NCBI RefSeq assembly: GCF_900104945.1 | Contig: NZ_LT629736.1 | Span: 1,612,001-1,676,000 of the forward strand | Direction of reading: 5' to 3' | Origin: Halopseudomonas xinjiangensis | GTDB lineage: Bacteria > Pseudomonadota > Gammaproteobacteria > Pseudomonadales > Pseudomonadaceae | DNA length: 64,000 nucleotides | Shown here: positions 45,499 to 56,278 of the stretch, in pieces | How positions within the stretch are numbered: the first letter of the stretch is position 1 | Layout of the letters: each line of letters opens with the position of its first letter | Made by a program: the position numbers and the translations under genes | The notes under the pieces: generated by a model | What the model was told of the DNA's origin: nothing | What the model saw: only the letters and a program-made list of their open reading frames with translations | Database searches by the model: none

Positions 45499-48150
45499 TC
45501 AGGCGAGCGATTTACTGACTACCTCGAATACATCTGGCGACAACTCCGGTTTGCCCATGATCCGCGACAGTTCCCGCTTCATCAGATTCTGTCGTGCGGG
45601 ATCATACTTGCGCCAGCGCGACAGCGGTGTCATCAGCCTGGAGGCGATCTGCGGGTTGGTGCCGTCGAGCAGTAAGATCTGGTCAGCCAGGAACCGGTAC
45701 CCTTCCCCGTCTGAACGGTGAAAGTTTATGAGATTCTGGCTGGCAAACGCACCGATCAGCGAACGCACCTTGTTCGGGTTGCGCAGGGTGAATGCCGGAT
45801 GCTCCATAAGCTCCTGGACCCGCTCCAGCCCGCCAGGCTGTGCGGCACTGGCCTGGATGCTGAACCACTGGTCCATGACCAGCGGGTAATCTTTCCAGCG
45901 TTCGGCGAACTCGGTCAGCGCAGCGCGTTTCTGATCATCGAAAGGCGAGTTGACCAACGCGACCAACGCCGCCTGGCGGTCGGTCATGTTGTTCGCCTCG
46001 ACGAACTGACGTACGCAGGCCGAAAGCGCATCCTGCGACTCGGTCAGCATCAGATAGCCGAGCACGGTGTTCTTCAGGCTGCGCCGCGCAAACTGGACGG
46101 CCTCGGCACTGTAAGGGATTCGCTCATCGAGGCGACGGTAGATGGACCAAAGCTGCTCTTCCAGGGTAACTGCGAGCGTGTGACGCACCCAGTCGCGAAC
46201 GATATGGATCGCGTCGATATCAGCCTGCTCCGCGAGCTCGACCAGGTAGGCCTCGGACGGCAGGCGGATGATCTCCGCGACCATTGCAGGATCCAGGCTG
46301 TCGTCGCCGAGTACCGTGCGATATACATCGATCAGGCGCTGGTCCATCATCAGCGGACGGCCGGCGACATGAATCTCGACCAGCCCCTGCAGTACGTCCA
46401 CCGCCAGGCTCTGAGCCGCTTCCCAGCGGTTGAATCCGTCCGGATCGTTCTTGGCGAGGAATACCCGGTCGTCGCGGTGATAGGGATAGATGAGTTTGAC
46501 CGGCGCTGAGAACCCGCGAAGCAACGAAGGCAACGGCTCCTCACTCAGATCAGTGAAAGTGAAAAGCTGCTCGGCCTCGGTGATCGACAGAACCGTTTCA
46601 GAGCCCCGCTCGCCGTCTTCTCCCGCCAGCCTGAGCGGCATCTCGTTGCCTTCACCATCGAGCAGTGCCATGCGTACCGGAATGACGAACGGCAGCTTCT
46701 CCGATTGTCCCGGAGTCGGCGGGCACGACTGGCGAAACAGCAGACTGAAGGTACCCGTGGCAGCGTCCCAGCGCCCTTCGGCGTTCAGGCGCGGCGTACC
46801 AGCCTGACTGTACCAGCGTTTGAACTGGGTGAAATCCGCGCCGTTGGCATCTTCCAGTGCCTTGATGAAGTCATCGCAGGTCACCGCCTGGCCGTCGTGA
46901 CGGTCGAAATACAGATCGGTGCCCTTGCGGAAGCCTTCCGGGCCCAGCAGCGTATGCAGCATGCGCACCACTTCGGCACCCTTCTCGTACACGGTCAAGG
47001 TGTAGAAGTTGGATATTTCGATGAACGAGTCCGGACGCACCGGATGGGCCATCGGACCGGCGTCCTCGGCAAACTGGTTGGCGCGCAGAAAGCTCACGTC
47101 CTCAATGCGTTTGACCGTTGCGGAATTCATGTCGGCCGAAAATTCCGCATCGCGGAAGACGGTAAAGCCTTCCTTGAGGGACAGCTGGAACCAGTCGCGG
47201 CAGGTGACCCGATTTCCAGACCAGTTGTGGAAATATTCGTGGGCGACCACGGCTTCAACGCGCTGAAATGCTGCGTCAGTCGCCGTTTCCGGGTGGGCCA
47301 GAACGCAGCTCGAATTGAAGACGTTGAGGCCTTTGTTTTCCATGGCGCCCATGTTGAAGTCGTTCACGGCGACGATCATGAAAATATCCAGATCGTACTC
47401 TCGACCATAGACTTCTTCGTCCCAGCGCATCGAACGCTTGAGGCTGTCCATGGCGTGTCCGCACTGTTCGCGGTTGTCCGGCTCCACATAAATGCGCAGA
47501 TCGATGGTACGACCGCTCATGGTGGTAAAGCTGTCCTGAATCAGACACAGATCGCCGGCCACTAGCGCGAACAGATAGGCGGGCTTGGGGAACGGATCTT
47601 CCCAGGTGACCCAGTGCCGTCCGCCGTCGTGATCGCCACGCGCGATGGGGTTACCGTTGGAGAGCAACACCGGATAGTCGCCCTTGTCGGCAATCACCGT
47701 AGTGGTGAACCGACTCATGACATCCGGGCGATCCAGGTAATAGGTGATCTTGCGGAAGCCCTCGGCCTCGCATTGGGTGCAGAACATCGACCCGGACTGA
47801 TAAAGCCCTTCGAGCGCGGTGTTTTCACGGGGCTTGATACGCGTAGTGATGGCGAGCTCGAAAGTGTCTCGCTCAGGCTTCAGTGACAAGGTATTTTCGT
47901 CGAACTGGAAATCGCCGCTGGCAAGCCGCTTGTCATCAAGTTCGACGGACATCAGCTCAAGGTTCTGACCGTCAAGCACCAGATCCGGACGGCCGTCGCC
48001 GGCTTCGCCCGGGTTGACCCGTATCGACATCCGGCTGTGCACGAGTGCGTGATCGTCGAACAGCTCGAAGGTCAGGTGCGTCTCGTCGATCCAATAATCA
48101 GGCTCTCGATAATCCTTCAGGTGGATAGTCTTCGGTTGCTCGGTGCGCAT
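45499..48150 (-). CDS. pepN: Aminopeptidase N (M1 zinc metallopeptidase)
   Basis: Broad-specificity cytosolic aminopeptidase of 883 residues. It has the substrate-binding GAMEN motif (GAMENKGLNVFN) and zinc site HEYFHNWSGNRV near residue 300, with the third ligand Glu in LKEGFTVFRD. The C-terminal helical domains are complete. I chose the ATG at 48150 because the protein then begins MRTEQPKTIHLKDY, as in the family, and AGGA lies upstream. Last gene of the run from nadK to pepN on this strand; DUF2797 ends 25 bases before it. Confidence 0.95.
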   Translation of the reverse strand: MRTEQPKTIHLKDYREPDYWIDETHLTFELFDDHALVHSRMSIRVNPGEAGDGRPDLVLDGQNLELMSVELDDKRLASGDFQFDENTLSLKPERDTFELAITTRIKPRENTALEGLYQSGSMFCTQCEAEGFRKITYYLDRPDVMSRFTTTVIADKGDYPVLLSNGNPIARGDHDGGRHWVTWEDPFPKPAYLFALVAGDLCLIQDSFTTMSGRTIDLRIYVEPDNREQCGHAMDSLKRSMRWDEEVYGREYDLDIFMIVAVNDFNMGAMENKGLNVFNSSCVLAHPETATDAAFQRVEAVVAHEYFHNWSGNRVTCRDWFQLSLKEGFTVFRDAEFSADMNSATVKRIEDVSFLRANQFAEDAGPMAHPVRPDSFIEISNFYTLTVYEKGAEVVRMLHTLLGPEGFRKGTDLYFDRHDGQAVTCDDFIKALEDANGADFTQFKRWYSQAGTPRLNAEGRWDAATGTFSLLFRQSCPPTPGQSEKLPFVIPVRMALLDGEGNEMPLRLAGEDGERGSETVLSITEAEQLFTFTDLSEEPLPSLLRGFSAPVKLIYPYHRDDRVFLAKNDPDGFNRWEAAQSLAVDVLQGLVEIHVAGRPLMMDQRLIDVYRTVLGDDSLDPAMVAEIIRLPSEAYLVELAEQADIDAIHIVRDWVRHTLAVTLEEQLWSIYRRLDERIPYSAEAVQFARRSLKNTVLGYLMLTESQDALSACVRQFVEANNMTDRQAALVALVNSPFDDQKRAALTEFAERWKDYPLVMDQWFSIQASAAQPGGLERVQELMEHPAFTLRNPNKVRSLIGAFASQNLINFHRSDGEGYRFLADQILLLDGTNPQIASRLMTPLSRWRKYDPARQNLMKRELSRIMGKPELSPDVFEVVSKSLA

Positions 48151-48175
48151 GGATGAATCCTGTACGGGTGGGCCT

Positions 48176-49015
48176 TCAGAACACATTGAAGCTCAAAGTG
48201 TAGGCGGTATATTTGCGGATATTGATCACCGCGGTATCGAGTAACAGATATTGACCCTTGATGCCGAGAAGCGTGCCCTCCAGTACCGGCTCCTTGTCGA
48301 GATTCGCCGACTTCGGCTTTGCACTGTACTCGCGGACCGGATAGCGGATATCCAGCGTAGCGACCCCGGTCAGCGGCTGGAATGCCTGGATCCCGAATCG
48401 CTGATGCAGCGCCTGCAGCCCTTCCTGGGCGCGATCAAGAATTGCGTCGCGCTGCTCGGCCAGATCAACCGGTTCCGGCTCGCCCTGCAACATGGCGCGC
48501 CAGTTGGTTTTATCGGCCACCTGCTGGCGCAGCAGATGCTCGACCAGCCCTGAATGTTGGCGTGCCGGGACCCGCATGATCGGCAAACCCTGGCTCGCGC
48601 CCTGATCGATCCAGCGAGTCGGCAACTGAGTGGCTCGGGTGATGCCGACTTTCAGCCCGGATGAGTTGGCCAGATAGACGATGTGATCGGTCATGCAGAA
48701 CTGCTCACCCCACACCGGGTCCCGGCACGTGCCGTGCTCGTAGTGGCAGCGCTCCGGACTGACGATACACAGATCGCACTGCGCCAACCGAGTGAAGCAC
48801 GGATAGCAGTAGCCCTGGCTGTAGCTCTTGCGCGTGCGTCTGTTGCAATGCGTGCAGTGAATATCACCAGAGGCGTGCAGGCGAACGGTACGGCCGATCC
48901 ATTCGTTGAGCGGAATCGCCTGCTCGCCAAGCGGCAGGCTGTAACGTACGGGCTCCTCGCTCCCTGCGCCCAGTTCGCCCTTGAGCTTGCGCAGGGTACC
49001 GCTTGCCGAGAGCAT
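48176..49015 (-). CDS. DUF2797 family protein
   Basis: A 279-residue conserved protein of unknown function (PF10977). It has a cysteine-rich zinc-ribbon-like segment (IHCTHCNRRTRKS, GYCYPCFTRLAQCDLCI) around residues 50-80, then a domain with VYLANSSGLKVGITR resembling a GIY-YIG-like start (Y-L-x-KVGI). Nucleic-acid handling is therefore possible (inference). The ATG overlaps the DUF1315 stop (ATGA), so the two are coupled. Confidence 0.87.
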   Translation of the reverse strand: MLSASGTLRKLKGELGAGSEEPVRYSLPLGEQAIPLNEWIGRTVRLHASGDIHCTHCNRRTRKSYSQGYCYPCFTRLAQCDLCIVSPERCHYEHGTCRDPVWGEQFCMTDHIVYLANSSGLKVGITRATQLPTRWIDQGASQGLPIMRVPARQHSGLVEHLLRQQVADKTNWRAMLQGEPEPVDLAEQRDAILDRAQEGLQALHQRFGIQAFQPLTGVATLDIRYPVREYSAKPKSANLDKEPVLEGTLLGIKGQYLLLDTAVINIRKYTAYTLSFNVF

Positions 49016-49281
49016 CAGTGCAGCGTGTCCGAACCGGTCGAGAAGAGAATATTGGGGATGGTCTTTTCTTCCGACTTGCAGTGCTGCGGCGGCATGTAGC
49101 CAGTGCGCTCCTCCTCGGGCAGGTTCTCCTGTTCCCAGGCAATCATCGCCTGCAGACAGGTTTCCTTCTGCTCCTGGGTCAGCTTGCGGCCGTCCGGCCA
49201 CTTGCCCAGTTCCACCGCGGTCTTGAAGGTGGCGTACGTCTCGGGGGTGATGCTGCGCAGCATGTCGAGGAATGTGGTCAT
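49015..49281 (-). CDS. DUF1315 family protein
   Basis: An 88-residue conserved small protein (PF07023). Recognisable residues are TFLDMLRSITPETYATFKTAVELGKWPDG and CLQAMIAWE, ending in a short polar tail. It has a strong GGAGGT ribosome binding site three bases from the ATG. Function unknown. It is coupled to DUF2797 by an ATGA overlap. Confidence 0.88.
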   Translation of the reverse strand: MTTFLDMLRSITPETYATFKTAVELGKWPDGRKLTQEQKETCLQAMIAWEQENLPEEERTGYMPPQHCKSEEKTIPNILFSTGSDTLH

Positions 49282-49321
49282 GAGACCTCCGGAGCTTGAT
49301 GACCGCGCTATTGTAGCGCGT

Positions 49322-50149
49322 TCAGCGAGCGCGCTGCAGTGCTCCGGCGATGCCGCCGGCAATGCAGCCCGAGATGAGTCCGCCGATATGCGCGGCGTTG
49401 GCAATGGCTCCGAGGCCGGCCAGCGTAATCAGGCCCGAGACGCCGAGGGCCAGCCACACCAGCATGAGTATCACCACGCCCTTGGGCAAAGCGAAGAATA
49501 CGTTAGGCGCCAGCATCTGGTAGATCCAGCAGTAGCCCAGCAGGCCGTAGAGCACACCCGAGAGACCGCCGAAAACCACATCAGGGCTGACCAGCCATTG
49601 CGCCAGATTCGACGTCAGCCCGAACAATATGGTCAGCCCCAACAACCAGAGGCTGCCGGAGTATAGCTCGATGCGCCTGCCCAACTCCCAGAACCAGAGC
49701 CCGTTGAACGCCAGATGGAGCATGCCGAAGTGCAGGAAGATAGGACTGATCAACCGCCACCATTGGCCGAAATCGATGTTCGCCGCCAGATATCCGGTAG
49801 GCGCCAGGGGCGTAAACGTAAGATGGATGATGGCGTCGGCTCGGGTGCCCAGCCCTGTCCAGAGCGCGACCAGCCCCGTGATCACCAGAACCGCCAGGGT
49901 CAGAGGAACGCGGCGCAGCATCGCGGGGCTGGTAGGCGTCAAGGTTCGGGCAGGCTTGGCCGGCTCGACGGCCTCGGGCACACCCTGTTCATAGATGGCC
50001 TTGACTACCTGCGCATCGGCCTCATCCACCGTCCAGACGACCTGACGACCACCTTCCTCGGTAATACGGTGAACCAGTCCCCGTTGGCGCAGAAAACGGG
50101 TCAGCTTGCGTAAATCTTCATCCAGCGGGCATTGCATCGCTCGGTACAT
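49322..50149 (-). CDS. Rhomboid family intramembrane serine protease
   Basis: A 275-residue inner-membrane protein. The N-terminal cytosolic region of about 75 residues is followed by roughly six transmembrane helices. The active-site serine is in GGLSGVLYG (about residue 197) and the histidine in NAAHIGG near the C-terminus, so it looks catalytically competent. The FLHFGMLHLAFNGLWFWELG helix is typical of the family. Substrate unknown. The ATG at 50149 follows GAGGA. It starts seven bases after the phosphoesterase gene stops. Confidence 0.92.
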   Translation of the reverse strand: MYRAMQCPLDEDLRKLTRFLRQRGLVHRITEEGGRQVVWTVDEADAQVVKAIYEQGVPEAVEPAKPARTLTPTSPAMLRRVPLTLAVLVITGLVALWTGLGTRADAIIHLTFTPLAPTGYLAANIDFGQWWRLISPIFLHFGMLHLAFNGLWFWELGRRIELYSGSLWLLGLTILFGLTSNLAQWLVSPDVVFGGLSGVLYGLLGYCWIYQMLAPNVFFALPKGVVILMLVWLALGVSGLITLAGLGAIANAAHIGGLISGCIAGGIAGALQRAR

Positions 50150-50156
50150 CGTTTCC

Positions 50157-51122
50157 TCATCCCCCGCGGGGTACGTCGATCCAGACAAAGTGTTCGCGAT
50201 CAAGCCGCGATTCGCCGTCCCAGCGATAGGCCACCATCTTGCCGAATTTCACCGCGCTGTAGTCCAGGCACGCCACGTTGGGGCGAATCGGGTGGGGCCG
50301 TCCTTCCTGCCAGTAATGGCCGACGAACAGGATAGGTTCATCGGGTCCGTAAAGCATCAGCTCGGCCTTCTGCGAATCGCTAAGCGGCCGTGCGGCAATC
50401 TCTTCCGGCAGCGGATCCGGCTGAAACTGGACGTCGCCGTAGGTCTGCGGATCCTCTTCCCAAAACTTGGTGCGAAAGAACGAGCGGGTGAAGCCGTCCC
50501 GACCTGTCATCTTCATGCCATGCGGCAGCGGCATGCCGGTCCCGCGCAGCAATCGATCCTGAACCTGGTAAGCGAAGCTACCGGGATACACGGACTGCTG
50601 AATAAAGTCGACATCAATGCAGCCGTCCGGGTACATCCGTTTGAATGCGTCGATCAACCCATGATCCCAACAGGCGTGTACCAGGCGAAACTCACCCATG
50701 TCGAGGAACAATGGCAGGCTGTGGAACCACTCGACGAAGTAGGCCCATTCGTCCGGCCAGTTGGCGAACTGGCCCAGCGTGTCGCTTATCTGGCGTAGCT
50801 GACGGTCGGTGTGCTCACGTACGTATTGTCGACCACTGCCGGCCGGACCCGGTGTATGCCAGCCCAGCGCATTGAATTCGTGGTTACCCATGATGCACCG
50901 GGCAAAGCCGGCTTCGACCATATCGTGGACAAGGTGCAGGGATTCGCGGATGCGTGGGCCACGGTCGATGATGTCGCCGAGAAACAGGGCCTGGCGCTGC
51001 GGATGACGCCAGACACCCTCCTCCCGCCGATAGCCCATCTGCTCGAGGAGCCGCGCCAGCGTGTTGGCGCAGCCATGAATGTCGCCAATGATGTCGTAGC
51101 CCTGGTGTTCCCGCTGAGGCAT
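50157..51122 (-). CDS. Metallophosphoesterase (calcineurin-like, symmetrical diadenosine-tetraphosphatase type)
   Basis: A 321-residue phosphoesterase with the metal-binding motifs GDIHGC (residues 13-18), GDIIDRGP, GNHEFNALG and later GHYWQEGRPHP. The arrangement resembles the PrpE/ApaH/bis(5'-nucleosyl) phosphatase branch, but apaH itself is usually in a different context and the substrate cannot be fixed. It lies three bases after nadK and seven before the rhomboid gene, in one operon. Confidence 0.88.
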   Translation of the reverse strand: MPQREHQGYDIIGDIHGCANTLARLLEQMGYRREEGVWRHPQRQALFLGDIIDRGPRIRESLHLVHDMVEAGFARCIMGNHEFNALGWHTPGPAGSGRQYVREHTDRQLRQISDTLGQFANWPDEWAYFVEWFHSLPLFLDMGEFRLVHACWDHGLIDAFKRMYPDGCIDVDFIQQSVYPGSFAYQVQDRLLRGTGMPLPHGMKMTGRDGFTRSFFRTKFWEEDPQTYGDVQFQPDPLPEEIAARPLSDSQKAELMLYGPDEPILFVGHYWQEGRPHPIRPNVACLDYSAVKFGKMVAYRWDGESRLDREHFVWIDVPRGG

Positions 51123-51125
51123 CGG

Positions 51126-52007
51126 TTACTCCGTGAGGCGGCTGGACCATCCCAGCTTGCTTCGGCAGATTGCGTAGAAGTTGTGATCCAGGGGATGCAG
51201 CAGTCGCAGTTTCTGCGGCTTCTTGCGAATCGTGATGCTGTCGCCCGGTGCACAGGCGATATGTACCTGGCCATCGCAGCTGACCTGCGGATAGATACCA
51301 CTCTGTTTGGAAATGATGATCTTCAGCTCGCTATTACCGTCGACGACGATCGGCCGGCTCGACAAGGTATGTGGAAACATCGGAACCAGCACCACGGCGT
51401 CCAGCTTGGGGTGCATGATCGGACCGCCGGCGGACAATGCATAAGCGGTCGATCCTGTCGGCGTGGCGACGATCAATCCATCCGACTTCTGGCTATAAAC
51501 GATCTGACCGTCGACATAGAGTTCGAATTCAATCATTCGTGCCGATTTGCCGGGGTGCAGCACGACGTCGTTGAGCGCCTCGCTGGTACCCAGTTGCTCG
51601 TCCCCGCGACGTACGAAAGCGTCCAGCAGGAAGCGATTTTCCACCAGATACTGTCCCGCCAGGACTTCCCCGACGCGACTTTCCAGCTCGTCCGGCGAGA
51701 TATCGGTAAGAAAGCCCAGGCCGCCCCGGTTCACGCCGAGAACCGGCACGTTGTAACGGCATAGTGCACGGGCGGCGCCCAACAGGCTGCCGTCCCCACC
51801 GACCACGATCACCAGATCGCAGATTTCGCCCATCATCTTGCGTGAACAGACTTGCAGCTGATGGCCGGGAAGCAGGTCCGCTACCGAATCTTCGAGGATC
51901 ACGCTGTGGCCGCTGTCCACCAGGAACCGCCTCAGACGCTTGAGCGTGTCGACCACGCGGCCGCTACCGAGGCGTCCGATCAGTCCGATGTTGCGGAATT
52001 GCTCCAT
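51126..52007 (-). CDS. nadK: NAD kinase
   Basis: Phosphorylates NAD to NADP using ATP or polyphosphate. The 293-residue protein has the GGDG motif (VVGGDGSLLGAAR), NRGGLGFLTD and the conserved SDGLIVATPTGSTAYALSAGGPI segment. I chose the ATG at 52007 because MEQFRNIGLIGR is the usual N-terminus, even though only CAGG is upstream. First gene of the run ending in pepN, and divergent from DUF1853. Confidence 0.95.
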   Translation of the reverse strand: MEQFRNIGLIGRLGSGRVVDTLKRLRRFLVDSGHSVILEDSVADLLPGHQLQVCSRKMMGEICDLVIVVGGDGSLLGAARALCRYNVPVLGVNRGGLGFLTDISPDELESRVGEVLAGQYLVENRFLLDAFVRRGDEQLGTSEALNDVVLHPGKSARMIEFELYVDGQIVYSQKSDGLIVATPTGSTAYALSAGGPIMHPKLDAVVLVPMFPHTLSSRPIVVDGNSELKIIISKQSGIYPQVSCDGQVHIACAPGDSITIRKKPQKLRLLHPLDHNFYAICRSKLGWSSRLTE

Positions 52008-52113
52008 TACCTGTCTCTCTTCTCGTCTTGTCGGAAGTCCGGACATGCAGGACACTGCCCGGAAGCCCACCGATTATCCGCAGCCAGCTCGATACTGGCA
52101 AATTAGGCCTAGC

Positions 52114-53034
52114 ATGTCGTTGTCGCCGTTACTGCACCCTATTTGCCGCGATCTGGCATGGATCGCCGACGCTCCCCCGCTGATGGAAGCGGGCTCCTTG
52201 TCCGTACTGGATCCGCTCGCCGGCAGCGTCTGGCGCAGCGACCCGGAACAGCGGCTCTACGCTCTCCGACAGCTCGATAACGATCCAGTGCGACTGGCGC
52301 AGCTGATCGGACCGTCCAAAGATTATCGATTGGGCAGTTATTACGAGCGGCTCTGGCGCGCCATGCTGACCATCGCGCCGGATATCGAGGTGCTCGCACA
52401 TAACGTGGCGATACGTCAGGCCCAACGCAGTGTCGGCGAACTCGACCTGGTCATAGAGACAGCTGACGGGGCGGTAACGCACCTGGAATTGGCGATCAAG
52501 TTCTACCTCGGACGCGCCGACATCGGCGGCTCTGCAGGGCGAAGCTCGCAGCACGCATGGTGGGGGCCGGACCCGCGGGATCGCCTGGCGATCAAGATCA
52601 ATCGGTTGATCAATCACCAGTTGCCCATGGCGACTCGCTACTCGGAGCTGCTTGCCGGGCTGCCTCGTATCGACAGGTCCTGCGCGTGGCTGCAGGGGTG
52701 CTTGTTCTATCCTGCAGACTCAACGATGCCGGCCGCGGAGCAGGCGTATGTTCCGCCCTGTCGGCATACCTGGCGTTATCGAGGAGAGCTGAACGACAGT
52801 TCGTTCGAGGGGTGGTTTGCGCTGCCTCATAAAAAGTGGCTGGCGCCGACTGCGGACAATTTTGAGTCTGTCCTGGATTGGGATGGGACATTGTCCCGCG
52901 GCCCGGTGATGCTGGTGCGCAAGGCCAGCCGCGACTCATGCGACGTGGCACGCATGCTGATCATGCCTGACGGCTGGCCGGACCTTGCTACTCCACCGAA
53001 GACCGTGTCTGCAGACGACTCAGATCGCGTTTGA
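52114..53034 (+). CDS. DUF1853 family protein with a nuclease-like motif
   Basis: A 306-residue conserved protein (PF08907) of unknown function. HPICRDLAWIADAPPL at the N-terminus and GSYYERLW are typical. GELDLVI (E109, D111), followed 14 residues later by HLELAIKFYL (E125, K129), resembles the core hairpin of PD-(D/E)XK nucleases, with the lysine shifted. I chose the ATG at 52114 after TTAGG; an ATG at 52045 after GGAAG is possible. Its 3' end overlaps the convergent coiled-coil gene by 47 bases. Confidence 0.85.
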   Translation: MSLSPLLHPICRDLAWIADAPPLMEAGSLSVLDPLAGSVWRSDPEQRLYALRQLDNDPVRLAQLIGPSKDYRLGSYYERLWRAMLTIAPDIEVLAHNVAIRQAQRSVGELDLVIETADGAVTHLELAIKFYLGRADIGGSAGRSSQHAWWGPDPRDRLAIKINRLINHQLPMATRYSELLAGLPRIDRSCAWLQGCLFYPADSTMPAAEQAYVPPCRHTWRYRGELNDSSFEGWFALPHKKWLAPTADNFESVLDWDGTLSRGPVMLVRKASRDSCDVARMLIMPDGWPDLATPPKTVSADDSDRV

Positions 53035-53848
53035 GCGCGGCATTGGCTTTCTGTTGAGACGCCAGTTCCTGCTTGATGTCCATCAGCTCGCCCTGCGCCA
53101 CTTTAAGGTGATCGGTGTGCTCTTCGCGCAACCGTTCGAGTTCGGCTTGGTGCGCTGACTGCATGGCACGCAGCTGCTCCTGAAGCGATTGAATCTGCCG
53201 GGTGTACAAGGCAGCCTTGCGCTGAAATTCCTCTCGCTCCTGCTGCACTTCCGCGGCCACAGCTTCCGGCTCGGGGGCATCTTCAGATTCCTCAGCTGAG
53301 CCCAGACGCACCGTCTCGATCGAGTTGCCACCGCCGTACCAGGCGTCCTCCGCGGCGACCTGCAGCCGCTCGGACGCCAGCAGTGCTCTGGCCTCCTCAT
53401 CTTCGCCGACAATGCCCAGCGCGTTGCGGCGCACCGCTTCCTTGAGCCAGACCAGATCGGAGCGCCCGTTGCGCTGCCCCGGCTTCCATAGATGCGGCTT
53501 GTACTGTGTCTGATTGGTGAACCCGAGGCATACGAGCCGTATCGGTCCGCCACCCATATCGGGCCCACGTCCAGCCTTCTCGGCTATGCTCCGAAGCGGC
53601 AGATTCCACAACCGGTTGACGTAACCATCTTCGTCGAAATCCAGGGTGAAGAACACGGCGGCGCGAATTTGCAGGCGGTTGTTGATCTGCAGGAAGACCG
53701 CTTCCATCGTCTCGTCAGCAAAGTCGGGAGTGGCCATCAACCCATCGAGCAGGGCCTCGAACTCGGGATAAAGCATCTCCTTGCCTATCCCGCGCTCGGA
53801 AAAGAACATCACTGCTTCGGTCAGCAATGGTTTGGGTGCCGCGTTCAT
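52988..53848 (-). CDS. Conserved hypothetical protein with C-terminal coiled coil
   Basis: A 286-residue protein that I cannot assign to a named family. Residues 1-165 look globular (LTEAVMFFSERGIGKEMLYPEFEALLDG, FTLDFDEDGYVNRLWNLPLRS). An acidic linker and a long coiled coil of about 95 residues to the end follow (QQEREEFQRKAALYTRQIQSLQ and onward). ATG 53848 has GGAG six bases upstream and is better than the in-frame ATG five codons earlier. The last 47 bases overlap the DUF1853 gene tail to tail. It could have a structural or scaffolding role; nothing more can be said. Confidence 0.85.
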   Translation of the reverse strand: MNAAPKPLLTEAVMFFSERGIGKEMLYPEFEALLDGLMATPDFADETMEAVFLQINNRLQIRAAVFFTLDFDEDGYVNRLWNLPLRSIAEKAGRGPDMGGGPIRLVCLGFTNQTQYKPHLWKPGQRNGRSDLVWLKEAVRRNALGIVGEDEEARALLASERLQVAAEDAWYGGGNSIETVRLGSAEESEDAPEPEAVAAEVQQEREEFQRKAALYTRQIQSLQEQLRAMQSAHQAELERLREEHTDHLKVAQGELMDIKQELASQQKANAALKRDLSRLQTRSSVE

Positions 53849-54030
53849 GTGATTCTCCGCCAAATCCTTCTTGCGATGCCGCTGGCCAGTATTACCCAGC
53901 GCACCCTACTTTGCGCACTTTTTCAGACAAATGCACCCAGGTCGCGCAAGTGTAGGTCAAAAGGCCATATGGCGATGTGATGCATTTGGCACGAACCGAG
54001 CGATGGCGGAGCCTTACCAGCCGCAGCGGC

Positions 54031-54061
54031 GACTCGCCGAGCACACGAGGCTAGGCGAGTC
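54031..54061 (-). terminator. Possible hairpin after fadH
   Basis: GACTCGCC and GGCGAGTC form an 8-bp stem with a 15-base loop, 22 bases past the fadH stop. There is no T-run. The rest of the 234-base gap shows nothing recognisable. Confidence 0.35.
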
Positions 54062-54082
54062 TTGGTGAGGGTGCGGAGGTCG

Positions 54083-56170
<2,088 letters not shown>

Positions 56171-56278
56171 TCATGGAGCAAGACGATAGGCTCGCGCACG
56201 CGCTTGCTCAATCACCTTGGATCACAGTTAAATACCCGCTAGTAACAATCTGACCCAGAAACCCCGGAAGCATCGTCC

